Assembly (NCBI GenBank): GCA_951640165.1
Contig: OX621257.1
Span: 4,041,201-4,105,200, forward strand
Length of the DNA: 64,000 nt
DNA from: Pseudoips prasinana
Lineage: Eukaryota; Arthropoda; Insecta; Lepidoptera; Nolidae
Direction: 5' to 3'
This document shows, one piece after another, positions 1 through 9,545 of the stretch. A program made the translations under genes and the position numbers. The notes under the pieces are model-generated. The model made no database searches. It saw only the letters and a program-made list of their open reading frames with translations, and was not told where the DNA came from. Numbering within the stretch: the first letter of the stretch is position 1; each line of letters starts with the position of its first letter.

Positions 1-85
1 CACTTTTAGGCTCGACCCAGAATTTGAACCTGGGACCTCATTATCTGCGATTGAACACGCTACCGCTAGACCAATGAGGCAGTCA
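1..85 (-). repeat. SINE1 head fragment, cut by the window edge
   Basis: On the minus strand this has a tRNA-like A box (TGGTCTAGCGGT) and B box (GGTTCAAATTC), followed by the start of the SINE1 body. The same head is present at 32067, 34005 and 53394. It is a SINE promoter and not a functional tRNA gene, because the body continues directly after the head. Confidence 0.75.
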
Positions 86-493
86 ACATAAAACAAAACA
101 GTGACATAATAAACTAACTAACAAAACTTTTGTTTTATATACATAATGTGGTGTGCAAAGTTATAAGCGAGTAGTTTTCAACATTTTCAATAGTACAGAC
201 AATAAACTAGAAGTTGTGGTTCAGTTCAGAAAATATCGGAACGCTACCTTTACCACAGACTAAGTTATATGTATATGTATAACCTATTAGTTTTATTATT
301 TCGTGTACACAGTCACAGAGTTAATATTTTACCCAAAATCCAATGTTTGAATTCGACAACTTTGAAAGTTTTATATTTACGAACATCACTTTAGAATATG
401 AAATGAATGGAACACACATATTTGGGATTCATTTAGAGCATTAAGAGTATGAAAGAAATATCAAATCAAATAACAAACAACATTATAAATACT
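86..493. other. AT-rich spacer, nothing recognised
   Basis: No ORF with a recognisable motif, no tandem structure and no match to the other repeats of the window was found here. Confidence 0.5.
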
Positions 494-742
494 TACATAC
501 ATAGACTCTGTTTCCCAGGGGGGTATGCAGAGATAACGGATTTCCGGTTTACTGTCATTATATATTTTATACATGCTCGCTGGTTTAGGATACTTCTGAC
601 CTGGCCTTTCTTAAAATTATGTGATTTGGTCAAAGGATGTTCTACGAGTCTTCTGGTCGTACCATTCACAAAGGCCAGGTATACTTTTTTTGTTAATACC
701 CTTTCATCCATCCTTTCTAAATACCCAAACCATCTCAGCATA
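494..742 (-). pseudogene. LINE-A family 3' fragment (RT C-terminus)
   Basis: The minus-strand frame reads MLRWFGYLERMDERVLTKKV and continues to the short 3' tail. It matches the C-terminal part of the LINE-A ORF at 44360-44650. The tail next to 494 ends in a short TACA/TATG-type repeat, as at 44655-44680. The copy is 5'-truncated and interrupted by SINE2 (743-989). Its upstream part lies at 990-1105. Confidence 0.8.
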
Positions 743-989
743 TATAATAATAATATCTAGGGACAACGTCACACAGATCATCCTAGCCCCAAACTAAGCA
801 AAGCTTGTACTATGGGTACCAGGCGACGATATACATACTTATATACATAGGTAAATAATTAAATACAAAGAAAACATCCATGACTCAGAAACAAATATTC
901 GTGCTCATCACACAAATATTTGCACTTACCGGGATTCGAACCCAGGACCACCAGCTTCGTAGGCAGGAGCACTACCAACTAGGCTACGG
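743..989 (-). mobile_element. SINE2, complete copy
   Basis: The minus strand starts with a tRNA-like head (A box around TAGTTGGTAGTGC, B box GGTTCGAATCC). It continues through the SINE2 body and ends in the conserved 3' domain with an ATT-rich tail. It is nearly identical to 49911-50157. It sits inside a LINE-A fragment whose two halves are collinear on each side. Confidence 0.85.
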
Positions 990-1105
990 TGAGATTTTCA
1001 GTCTTTGCGAATACGTCCTTTTTCACACCATAACGCTCTCGTACATCAGTATTTCGTATTCTGTCTCTCAAAGTCACATCACACACAATCAAATCGCTTG
1101 AGTGA
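990..1105 (-). pseudogene. LINE-A family fragment, upstream half
   Basis: The minus strand encodes a degraded version of the CGVTLRDRIRNTDVRERCGV stretch seen at 44276-44340. The sequence resumes at 742 on the other side of SINE2, so both pieces belong to one old LINE-A insertion. Confidence 0.75.
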
Positions 1106-1204
1106 TACACACAAAAAATCTAACCAAAAAAGTTTCTTTCCACATCTTTCAGAAAACTTCAACCGAAGAACCTAATTAGGCCTTAATGTTTTTAAAATTC
1201 CGCG

Positions 1205-1345
1205 ATTTGTACACATTTTTGAAGTTATACTTCTTTTGGCGCGATGGAGAAAAATGATGAGAGTGAATTTTTACGATGCGCGCGCACACCGACACCAAAA
1301 AATTTAACAGCATGACGTTAGTTCTAGGTGGTATGAAAATTGATG
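1205..1345 (+). repeat. Left part of a dispersed DNA element with palindromic GAAGTTATACTTC motif
   Basis: Nearly identical to 14020-14136, including a stretch with GATGCGCGCGCAC. The motif GAAGTTATACTTC is an imperfect palindrome and recurs in inverted form at the right end (1590-1604). The copy is split by a short inserted sequence (1346-1562). Confidence 0.65.
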
Positions 1346-1562
1346 TTAAAGTTATGCTATGATAATAATAATAATAATAATTCTTTATTTGCATAGAATG
1401 TAGGTGTTTACAATACGTGATGTTATAAATAATAAAAGATACCGAGTACATTCTGCCAATTCGGCATACAAACATTGCAGTGACTTAAAACTAAAATAAA
1501 ACTACTTACGCTTAAAACTAAAATTAAACTAAATAAATTAAATAAATAATAATAATATAATA
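1346..1562. repeat. Insert with ATA repeats, probable LINE 3' end
   Basis: It begins with (ATA)n followed by TTCTTTATTTGC, an arrangement typical of the 3' end of CR1/Jockey-like LINEs read on the minus strand. It separates two collinear halves of the flanking DNA element, so it is a later insertion. No ORF motif is visible. Confidence 0.4.
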
Positions 1563-1690
1563 ATATGTTCAAGTTGTATATTAAGAAGTATAACTTCTAA
1601 CGCGTGTACATAAGTACACACAAGTTTTTTTTATATACTGTGGACACGGGTCTCATCGCGATAAATATTTGGGTAAATCATTACCTTGGC
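1563..1690 (+). repeat. Right part of the dispersed DNA element plus a second repeat
   Basis: Positions 1563-1630 match 14219-14248 joined to 18514-18550, so they form the right part of the split element. Positions 1636-1690 match 46762-46815 (a CACGGGTCTCAT...CATTACCTTGG unit), another dispersed repeat. This match stops about 30 bp before the small Cys-rich ORF. Confidence 0.55.
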
Positions 1691-1722
1691 CTTCTTCGTA
1701 CTCTTTACCAAGAAGTAGAAAC

Positions 1723-1830
1723 ATGTGGGGACCTTGTGGTGGTTGTTGCGGTCCCTGCAGCGGTGGCTGCGGTGGATGCTTCTGTCCCTGCATAACAATT
1801 TACACTTGCTGCACCAAGATTTGCTATTGA
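1723..1830 (+). CDS. Hypothetical 35-aa Cys/Gly-rich protein, CGP sperm-protein-like
   Basis: Reading from ATG 1723 to TGA 1828-1830 gives a 35-residue protein that starts MWGPCGGCCGPC and ends KICY. It has 11 cysteines, 8 glycines and 3 prolines, spaced as CxxCCxxC and CxCxC. Such composition is unlikely in random AT-rich DNA. It resembles the small male-specific sperm proteins of the insect Mst84D/Mst87F (CGP) type. Metallothionein-like or chorion-like peptides are alternatives. There is no signal peptide. An AATAAA lies at 2139-2144. A second short frame downstream (1860-1949, 29 codons, MVSALVKRRGYDV...) could be part of the same transcript or chance. The 5' flank is repeat-derived up to about 1690, so a retrocopy or element-borne origin is possible. 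Function is inferred from composition only. Confidence 0.45.
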   Translation: MWGPCGGCCGPCSGGCGGCFCPCITIYTCCTKICY

Positions 1831-2654
1831 GGATGTGGCGCTCGACGCGCAGACAAACCATGGTGTCTGCGTTGGTTAAGCGTCGCGGATATGACGTTTG
1901 TCTTGAAGAGTTTAACTCCGTGCTGTTTCGTGGAAAGAAACTGCTATAAATAAGCGTAATTCTCAGAGCTGTCCTCTGCATATATTCTATTCTACTTTCA
2001 TTCTTATTCTGTCATAACTAACCATAACTAACCATATACAACATGTAACTAAATTAACGCACATCCTGAAAATAGTATGTTCAGAATTATTTACTGAATC
2101 AATTTACATCATTTTTAATATAGGTAATTTTTTATTCCAATAAATTAAAACTACAGAAATTATTGTCATATTAACCCTGTACAGTAAAAACAAATTGAAA
2201 TGGACCGTAGGTCAAAGTAATAAGGGTTTTAAAACCGCAGTTTTATTTGTATTCATACAAATTCCATCATTCAATACAAAATAAAGAATAATAAACTTTT
2301 TTCTAAGAAATTAATTTCGTAAATAACAATGCATATACCATGTTAAATAAAAAATTTAGTGTATTTATTATGATTACAACATAATATTCTAATTGGGGTG
2401 TTTGAGGGTGTGCGTTAATTATGTAACATGTTGTATAAGTTCAAACACTTAGTTAAAAAGTCTGCTTCGTCAAGAAGTGCACAAGACGTCCCGTTATTAA
2501 CCCTCAATTGGTTATAAGGGTATGTTTATAATTCATTGGTGTTAGGTCTTATTACAACGCAATAGAGTTAAAAATGAGTTAGTAATTATTGTACTATAGT
2601 CCAATTAAGGGGTTGAACCTGTGAACCTGAACCATGTATCTACTAGCCAGTAGC
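1831..2654. other. Spacer after the Cys-rich ORF
   Basis: Contains the short frame at 1860-1949 and a candidate polyadenylation signal at 2139-2144. Otherwise it is AT-rich with no recognised repeat or coding motif. Confidence 0.4.
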
Positions 2655-2890
2655 CACCAGGGTTTCAAACTATGCATTTCACGCCGCAGATCGAATGTTC
2701 GACTCCCACTCAGGACAGATATTTCTGCGCATGAACTTGTCTGTTTGTCCTGAGTCTGGGTGTAATTATCTATATAAGAACCTATGTATTTAAAAGAGAA
2801 AAGTAGTATATGTAATATATCAGTTATCTGGTTTCTAATACCCAACCTAAGTAAACCTTGTAATATAGAAACCAGATAACTGATATATTA
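2655..2890 (+). repeat. SINE3 copy with folded-back 3' end
   Basis: The plus strand has a degraded tRNA-like head (CACGCCGCAGATCG, B-box-like GTTCGACTCCC) and the SINE3 body. At 2812-2884 the segment around ATATCAGTTATCTGG is followed by its own inverted copy, giving a hairpin instead of the normal 3' domain. Confidence 0.7.
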
Positions 2891-3324
2891 AAGGCTCTTG
2901 TGAGGAACTAAAATAAATTAAACTGTTTATTTTGAAAAAAGAAACACAAATTCTACGTATTAAAGCATTTAAAGCCTACTTTAATCATAACCTTATTTTT
3001 ATTGTGTAGTCTTAGATTATTATGAAGTAGGGGTAAGAAGTCTATGAGATGATTATAGGGAATGATTCCGATATGCCTCCAGTAATTATCACACAAAAAG
3101 TAATTTTTAGCAAATATGTTGCTTATCTTTAGGTATCATCCAGGAAAAATCTAATTATTACTGTAATGGGCCTTAAAATTTTAAGTAGCATTAAAAATTA
3201 CTGTCAAAGTTAAGGCTGATCCTCTGACAATAACTCAATTTATCAATCAGAGCTTAATAAATTTCCCAAAAATATAGATAGTAAAAGGCAGGTTATTTCT
3301 TCCTTATCTATTTATATTTATTTA
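2891..3324. other. AT-rich spacer
   Basis: No coding motif, tandem repeat or family match was seen. Confidence 0.45.
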
Positions 3325-3595
3325 TACATATAATAAAATCGTAGGAAAGTCAAAAATGTACATGAACTATTGTTTTAAAAGGATACTTGAGGCGTGATCT
3401 ACAGTCTGTTTGTCTGTATGTATGTCCGGGCTAAACTCAAAAAGTACTGCATGGATTTACTTAAAATTTTGCATGAATATTACTAAGAGGTCGGGTCAAC
3501 ATATAGGCAACATATTATCACGCTATCACCTACGTGGGATGAGCTGTGATAATTTATAAAATTTAACGCGGGTAAAACCGCGGGGCACAGCTAGT
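3325..3595 (+). repeat. REP300 dispersed repeat
   Basis: A copy of the roughly 300-bp repeat that runs from ATAATAAAATCGTAGGAAAG to GCGGGGCACAGCTAGTT. It contains an internal GTCTGTATGTATGTCCGGGC segment. Other copies are at 9225 (minus), 11935, 13040, 34916 (minus) and 36722. It has no ORF and no tRNA head. Confidence 0.8.
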
Positions 3596-3765
3596 TATTA
3601 ATTAATGATATCTAAGCTGATTAAAGTGATTGGCAGTGGATACCTTAGTGTCAGACTTCTTCAACCCAGTAGCTAGTAAACTACTGACATGACTTTAAAC
3701 GTCTTAAAGTTCCTCCAAAATACAGAGAGACTCATAAATAATAGTTTGGCGGTCGTCATCTCGTC

Positions 3766-3959
3766 GACGGTCATCATAGCCTAGTTGGTAGTGCTCCTGC
3801 CTACGAAGCTGGTGGTCCTGGGTTCAAATCCCGGTAAGTGCAAATATTTGTGTGATGAGCACGAATATTTGTTTCTGAGTCTTCTATGTATATAAGTATT
3901 TATCTATCTATATAAGTATGTATATCGTCGCCTGGTACCCATAGTACAAGCTTTGCTTA
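3766..3959 (+). mobile_element. SINE2, 5' part split by a LINE
   Basis: The SINE2 head and body run to CAAGCTTTGCTTA at 3959. The missing 3' domain reappears at 8733-8795 on the far side of the LINE. The 7-bp sequence TTGCTTA is present on both sides (3953-3959 and 8733-8739) as the target duplication. Confidence 0.85.
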
Positions 3960-4227
3960 TTTATTTATTTATTTATAAATGACACACCATCGACAATTCA
4001 CAATGCAACTTAAAATTATTTTTATGTATAAACACAAGTACTGTGTGGTTTGCCATTACAGGTGTATACAACATTAACAATTTTATAACAAAACAAAAAC
4101 TTAAAAACTATATTACCCAAAATTTGGTTTTAAATTAAAGATAGAAACTAAAACGAATAAAGGAAGTTAGATCAGTGTTATATATGTATAAAAAATAAAC
4201 ATTAAAATAAAAAATATATTCAGAGAA

Positions 4228-7137
4228 CTAATTATTTGTAGTCTGACTAAGAATATACAGTATTACCCTTTTAAACTTTTTTATGTTGGTCGTATGAAAA
4301 ATGTCAATACTACCGTCGTAGGATAACATTTCGTTGTAAGTACGCATTATTCTGTTCGTAGGAGCATTGAGTCCTAAGTTGGTTCGGCTATTATTTGGCT
4401 GGAAAGATCTAGTTATTGGATGTCTAGGTATAGTATGAGGAACAGTCAAATTTATATGCATAAGCGTCTCTGGGGATAGTAGCCCCCCATGTAGCAATCT
4501 ATGTAGTGTTAACATATCGTTGGTTTTACGTCGTGCTTCCAAAGTATCCATTTTGAAATGTTGTAATCTTGTGTTGTAATCAGCGCGGTATGGACAATGG
4601 GGATCTTTATAGGCAAGAAAGCGAGTAAAATTGCGTTGGATGCGTTCGATTCTGTTACAGTGCACTTTATATTGAGGATTCCAGATAGGAGAATCATATT
4701 CAAGTATGCTACGGACTAGGGCATTGTATAAGGTAAGTATACATGCAGGATTTCTGAAGTCTTTGCAAGTTCTTTTAAGGAAACCGAGCATTTTCCAGGA
4801 TCTTAAAACAATGTCATCGATATGTTTTACAAAACTCAACTTGCTATCCACCAAGACGCCGAGATCCCTAACCAAGATAGATTTTTCTAAGGAATCGTTA
4901 TCGATACCATAGGAGGATGGAATCATGTTTTTTTTTCTTGTGTAACTTATGTAATGACACTTTGTAGGGTTAAGAGCCATTTTATTATCTTTACACCAGG
5001 CATGAATAGCATCAAGATCCGCTTGAAGAAGAATAACGTCGTTGTGACAATCTATCCTTTTATATAATTTTAAGTCATCGGCAAACAACGAATAACAACT
5101 ACTTGATATATAGTGTGATATGTCATTTATGAAGGCCAGAAAGAGTACTGGACTAAGATGCGATCCCTGTGGTACCCCGGAAGAGGGAGTAAAAGAATAC
5201 GAAATGAAACCGTTAGTTGTAACCCTCATCATTCTATCTATTAAGTACGAACCCAGCCAATTTAACAGTTCTCCATGGATACCATAGTGTTTCAATTTTG
5301 ATAACAGTATGGAATGGTTGACACTATCGAAAGCGCTGCTGAAGTCCGTATATATGCTATCAGTTTGAACTCTTTTGTCGACAGCCATAGCTATATCTGA
5401 CACATAACTGAGAAGATTACTAAGAGTTGATTTACGCCTACGAAAACCATGCTGAGAATCAGAAATGACGTTGTCAAGGTGATTGGTTATAATCGGGCAG
5501 ATAATTTTTTCTAAAAGTTTAGGGAATTGGCTTAATATCGAAACAGGACGGTAATTTTTTACATTACATTTGTCCCCCTTTTTGAAAATTGGAACTACAT
5601 TAGCGATTTTCCATTTTGATGGAAATGTAGCTGTTTCAATTGATTTTGTAAAAATAATTTTTAATGGAAGTGTTAGTTGCTTATATGACATTTTTATAAA
5701 AAATGGTGGTATTCCATCAGGTCCCGCTCCCTTAGATCCATCCAGTGACTTGATGGCCTTCATAATTGCATTCTCGGTTATATCAATTTTGCTTAATGAT
5801 AACTGTGGAAAGCAGTTTTGTAGCTCAGGTACTGTATCATTTCCAGAGGACGAATAGACCGAGGAAAAGTGTGTCGCAAAAAGATTACTTATGTCTTCCC
5901 CATTTTTACTCTTAATTTCGTTCAAAAACATTTCCCCTGGTAATTCGGAAAGTCCGCCCCGTTGAAGCTTAACGAAGGACCAAATTTTTTTTGGGTTTTT
6001 AATTATTGAATGCTCTGTTATCTGCACATGTTTAGAATAACAAAGGGTTATCATAGAATCTACTCTTTTATTGCTAAGTTTCAATTCTATTAGGTCTCTA
6101 GGGTTTTTATAAATTTTGTATCTTTTACGAATATTTTCCCTCTCTGAAATTAATTTTATTAAGTTTTGTGTAAACCAGTGGGGATATTTCTTATTTCGTT
6201 GCTTAGTTTTAGGAATAGTAGACTCTATAACGGAATAGATAATCTCGTAAAATTTTGAAACGGCAGTATTGACATTCTCCAAGGGCATTAATTCTGAGTA
6301 CCAATTAATTTTGCTAAGCTCTGTATTAACAAGACTATAATTAGCCTTTTTGAAATTGTGTGTTGCAAACTGTTTATTTTTTGAATAGGAACAAGTATAA
6401 TTCGCATCTATATTTACTTCTAAAGCTGGATGGTTTGGATCTAATTTAATAATGGGGTTTAGACAATTCTCAGTAGAAATACCCCTGAAATTACACAAAA
6501 TTAAATCCAGAACTCTACTATTATGATTTTTTACATGATTATATTGCATAAAATTATTCAAGGACATGAAATCGACCAAACTGTAACCTAAGTTACAATC
6601 GTAGTTATTGGGTATTAAATGTGATAAAGCTGTAGAATCTTGAGTCCAAGTTATAAAAGGTAAATTGAAATCTCCGAATATGGCTATATCACCGGAGTAC
6701 GATTGCAAGGCTGCATTACAATTATCTAATATAGCGTCTAATATAGCAACTTTAACTGGAGGAGATATATAAATTGCGCATATTAATAATTCTTTAATCA
6801 CTTTACCATCAAGGTAGCTTTTCACTGACACCCATAAGTCCTCGTGCGAGCTTTCAAAATGTTGTATTCTTCTTGAGGATAAATTCTTAGATACTGCAAT
6901 GACTACGCCACCACCAGTTTTTCCTTTTAGAGAGGTAGTCTCACGGTCTCTCCTGTACACATAATATCTGCCTGCAAATAATTCATTGTCTTGAACCCCA
7001 CCATCAAGCCATGTTTCTGTACCAACGATTACGTCATAGTTCGTCGACAATACTGCTAAGCTAAATTCTTTTGTTTTAGTTTTCAAACCTCTAAAGTTTT
7101 GATAGTAAATCTTGAATTTTATAAACTTAAATACGGT
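4228..7137 (-). CDS. LINE ORF2: endonuclease and reverse transcriptase
   Basis: An open frame of about 969 codons. The N-terminal half is an apurinic-like endonuclease (EEP fold): the start motif KIYYQNFRG is just after 7137, TETWLDGG follows, and GDFNLPF lies near residue 154. The C-terminal half is a reverse transcriptase with NYRPVSILS, the DFSSAFDSVNH active-site region, GVPQGSHLSPVLF and the catalytic YSLFADDL near residue 686. The protein nicks the target and primes reverse transcription there. The frame opens right after a TAG at 7138-7140 and has no ATG upstream of the endonuclease motif. Either the start codon has mutated, or ORF2 is translated by reinitiation after ORF1, which stops 32 nt upstream. 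No internal stop is present. Confidence 0.93.
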   Translation of the reverse strand, partial: TVFKFIKFKIYYQNFRGLKTKTKEFSLAVLSTNYDVIVGTETWLDGGVQDNELFAGRYYVYRRDRETTSLKGKTGGGVVIAVSKNLSSRRIQHFESSHEDLWVSVKSYLDGKVIKELLICAIYISPPVKVAILDAILDNCNAALQSYSGDIAIFGDFNLPFITWTQDSTALSHLIPNNYDCNLGYSLVDFMSLNNFMQYNHVKNHNSRVLDLILCNFRGISTENCLNPIIKLDPNHPALEVNIDANYTCSYSKNKQFATHNFKKANYSLVNTELSKINWYSELMPLENVNTAVSKFYEIIYSVIESTIPKTKQRNKKYPHWFTQNLIKLISERENIRKRYKIYKNPRDLIELKLSNKRVDSMITLCYSKHVQITEHSIIKNPKKIWSFVKLQRGGLSELPGEMFLNEIKSKNGEDISNLFATHFSSVYSSSGNDTVPELQNCFPQLSLSKIDITENAIMKAIKSLDGSKGAGPDGIPPFFIKMSYKQLTLPLKIIFTKSIETATFPSKWKIANVVPIFKKGDKCNVKNYRPVSILSQFPKLLEKIICPIITNHLDNVISDSQHGFRRRKSTLSNLLSYVSDIAMAVDKRVQTDSIYTDFSSAFDSVNHSILLSKLKHYGIHGELLNWLGSYLIDRMMRVTTNGFISYSFTPSSGVPQGSHLSPVLFLAFINDISHYISSSCYSLFADDLKLYKRIDCHNDVILLQADLDAIHAWCKDNKMALNPTKCHYISYTRKKNMIPSSYGIDNDSLEKSILVRDLGVLVDSKLSFVKHIDDIVLRSWKMLGFLKRTCKDFRNPACILTLYNALVRSILEYDSPIWNPQYKVHCNRIERIQRNFTRFLAYKDPHCPYRADYNTRLQHFKMDTLEARRKTNDMLTLHRLLHGGLLSPETLMHINLTVPHTIPRHPITRSFQPNNSRTNLGLNAPTNRIMRTYNEMLSYDGSIDIFHTTNIKKFKRVILYILSQTTNN

Positions 7138-7169
7138 CTAGTTTCGGGTATCTCTTAAATATTTTTTAT

Positions 7170-8318
7170 TCACAAATTATTAAGTGAATCGTAACACTTA
7201 ATAAGCTTTGCGGGTGATTGGTCATCTTTTCTTACAAAGATGCGTCCGTTGCGGATCCACGTGTATTTATATTCCTTTTCACGTGCGATTAGTCTGGTAC
7301 GAGCGTGCAAAGCTTTGTAAAATGGGGCAAGATGTTCAGACACGAAAACTGGTGTTTTTGTTCCACCGTAGCCGAGGTGGGCAGAATTTAGTTTATCCTT
7401 CGGATTATTTTTGTTGTATTTGCTAATTGCTGATAGAATGTCATCTCTCATCCTGGTAGTTGAAAGTTTCACTATGATGGCTCTGGGTCTGTTATTGGAT
7501 TCATTAATTTTTCTTACCCGTGTACAAGAAAGAACATCTGTATCTTGAATAGGTTTTAATATTTTGGTACAAAGTTGTTTCACAGTAGTTACCAAGTTTT
7601 CAGAAGTATTTTCTGGCACACCATTAATGTCAATATTTGATTCACGCGAGTGTTGTTCAAGTAAATTGAGTCTTCCGGCAAGTTCATCAACTCTTCCATT
7701 CAGTATCGTATTTTGCTTCGACAGAGATGATATTTTCTCGTGAGAGTCCTTGAGTTCCTTACTCATGCGATCATATTCTCCACTTAAAAAATCAATGCTA
7801 GATTTTAAATCCTGGAGAATGAGCAAGTCTTGTTTTATAGGTGCAAGTTCATTCTTTATAGTTGTTTCTATCAAAGTTTTTAGAGAATTGTTGAAAGAAC
7901 ACTGGATCTCGTTTCTTATTGCGGCCAGAATTGAAGGATCAGTTGAAGGTAAATCCGTATTGTGTGGTGAAACCAATGTCTTTTTACGTTGTGTTATATT
8001 TATATTTGAGGTTTCTGCGTCACCCGATTCATCAAATTTATCGCCGTCACGTTGAAGAGATGAACTAGATTGCAAGGGAACACTAGATCCTTGTTTCTCC
8101 TGTTTTTGACATTTACGGCAACACCATTTTTCTTTCTTTTCCTTGTCCATAGCAGCATAACGCTGCCGAGAGACATTGGCGCAGGCAATGTCATATGTAT
8201 CTTTACAGAAAGTGCAAAATAGACATTCTTTATTCGAAATCTTGTTTAAACAACCAACACAGGACGGCGTTTTAGAAGACATTTTGTTCATTAACGTGAG
8301 TTGCAGTTTTTGATCCAA
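7170..8318 (-). CDS. LINE ORF1: PHD-like zinc finger and coiled-coil nucleic-acid-binding protein
   Basis: 382 residues from ATG 8318. Residues 20-70 form a PHD/RING-like cysteine cluster (CVGC, CTFC, then WCCRKC). Residues about 165-225 are a heptad-rich coiled coil ending LNLLEQHSRESNIDINGVPE, the junction typical of LINE ORF1 proteins. A basic C-terminal nucleic-acid-binding region follows (RPRAIIVKLS, KEYKYTWIRNGRIFVR). It would package the LINE RNA with ORF2p. It lies immediately upstream of ORF2 with a 32-nt gap. The frame is intact. Confidence 0.88.
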   Translation of the reverse strand: MDQKLQLTLMNKMSSKTPSCVGCLNKISNKECLFCTFCKDTYDIACANVSRQRYAAMDKEKKEKWCCRKCQKQEKQGSSVPLQSSSSLQRDGDKFDESGDAETSNINITQRKKTLVSPHNTDLPSTDPSILAAIRNEIQCSFNNSLKTLIETTIKNELAPIKQDLLILQDLKSSIDFLSGEYDRMSKELKDSHEKISSLSKQNTILNGRVDELAGRLNLLEQHSRESNIDINGVPENTSENLVTTVKQLCTKILKPIQDTDVLSCTRVRKINESNNRPRAIIVKLSTTRMRDDILSAISKYNKNNPKDKLNSAHLGYGGTKTPVFVSEHLAPFYKALHARTRLIAREKEYKYTWIRNGRIFVRKDDQSPAKLIKCYDSLNNL

Positions 8319-8732
8319 GTAAATAAAAGCGCTGCAGCCACGATAAGCGGTAATCCGTTTAGCCTATAAGTTGTTGGTACGCCAGCGATGCCGTTGCTTG
8401 AATGTTAACTTGCTGCTGATGGACACCGCGCCCAGAAGGTCCTAAGCGCCGTGCATTTTACGTCGCTTACGCGTTATCGTCACCACCGCAACTTTATTAG
8501 TTTTGTAGACGTAATGAATTTGTTAAATTTATAGTTTTTCGTTATTTACACCATAAAACAGTGTCTCCACTGAATATTATTATGCACACACAAAGAACTG
8601 TAACTTCTATGAAATTGTTTATAGTTTGTCCAGCCTAAAACACGGTAATTTTAGGTAAAAATGTTTTATATCAAGAAAGTTTTTGCTTAACAACCGACTC
8701 ACTCGACTACTCGACGAGACTCGACATCTAAC
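8319..8732 (-). promoter_or_regulatory. LINE 5' UTR, presumed internal promoter region
   Basis: This is the stretch between the ORF1 start and the target duplication at 8733. It is the expected site of the LINE's internal promoter, by analogy with CR1/Jockey elements. No specific motif was recognised. Confidence 0.45.
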
Positions 8733-8795
8733 TTGCTTAGTTTGTTTGGGGCTAGGATGATCTGTGTGACATTGTCCCTAGATATTATTATTATC
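8733..8795 (+). mobile_element. SINE2, 3' part
   Basis: Carries the SINE2 3' domain (GGGGCTAGGATGATCTGTGT and the ATTATT tail). It continues the 5' part that stops at 3959. A small TTTG duplication follows the target repeat. Confidence 0.85.
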
Positions 8796-9224
8796 GGTCA
8801 ACCGAATCAGTTGAACATTTAGTGACCGGCCCACCTCTGATTTTGAATTGGAAGAGTAGCCTGCGTCTTCGCGCACTAAGGTAGAATAGCACAAAACATC
8901 CCCGTCATGTTATTAAGCGCCCTCAGTCGAGGTTTCAACCCCAAAGGGGGTATCCGCCAGGATGTTCTTCGGGGTTCAAACTTGATTTGTAGTCTTATTT
9001 GCTAAATATCTTGAACCCTGCTCGCTTTTATTATACGGTAAAGAAGTGCAAGCTTCTCAAGCCAACAGTAGACGTCATGTTAAAAAAAGGAATTAGACCG
9101 ATCAAAACAACTGTCTTATTGCCTCAACATTGGCGTAACTCTTCCTCTCACTCTCATTCTGTATCTCTAAAAGAATTAAGTATGTTTAATGGAACGTTTA
9201 AAATAATTATATTTATATAATGTA
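8796..9224. other. Spacer
   Basis: No motif-bearing ORF or repeat family was recognised. Confidence 0.4.
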
Positions 9225-9545
9225 CTAGCTGTGCCCCGTGGTTTTACCCGCGTTCAATTTTAAAATATCACAGCTCCTCTCCCGTAGGTGATAGCGTGAT
9301 AATATGTAGCCTATATGTTGACCCGACCTCTTAGTAACATTCATGCAAAATTTGATGTAAATCCATGCAGTACTTTTTGGGTTTAGCCCGGACATACATA
9401 CAGACAAACAGACACACCGACAAAAATTCTAAAAACTATATTTTTGGCTTCGATATCGATTGTAGATCACGCCCCAAGTATCATCTTAAAATAATATTCA
9501 ATGTACAGTTTTGACTTTCCTACGATTTTATTATATGTATAGATG
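9225..9545 (-). repeat. REP300 dispersed repeat
   Basis: Minus-oriented copy running from CTAGCTGTGCCCCGTGG to CGATTTTATTATATGTATAG. It is collinear with the other REP300 copies. Confidence 0.8.

Larger units (their letters stand above)
3960..8732 (-). mobile_element. Non-LTR retrotransposon (CR1/Jockey-like), near full length
   Basis: A 4.77-kb LINE on the minus strand with a 5' region (8319-8732), ORF1, ORF2, a 3' UTR and an (AAAT)n 3' tail (3960-3976 read as TTTA). It is bounded by TTGCTTA target duplications inside a SINE2. Both ORFs are open over their full length, so the insertion appears young. The EN-RT ORF2 without RNase H and the PHD-like ORF1 place it near the CR1/Jockey group. 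The exact clade was not resolved. Confidence 0.9.

Noticed and set aside
1604..1949. Longer ORFs overlapping the Cys-rich frame
   Set aside because: The Val/Ala-rich and Trp/Leu-rich frames are shadows of the Cys/Gly codons and lack family features.
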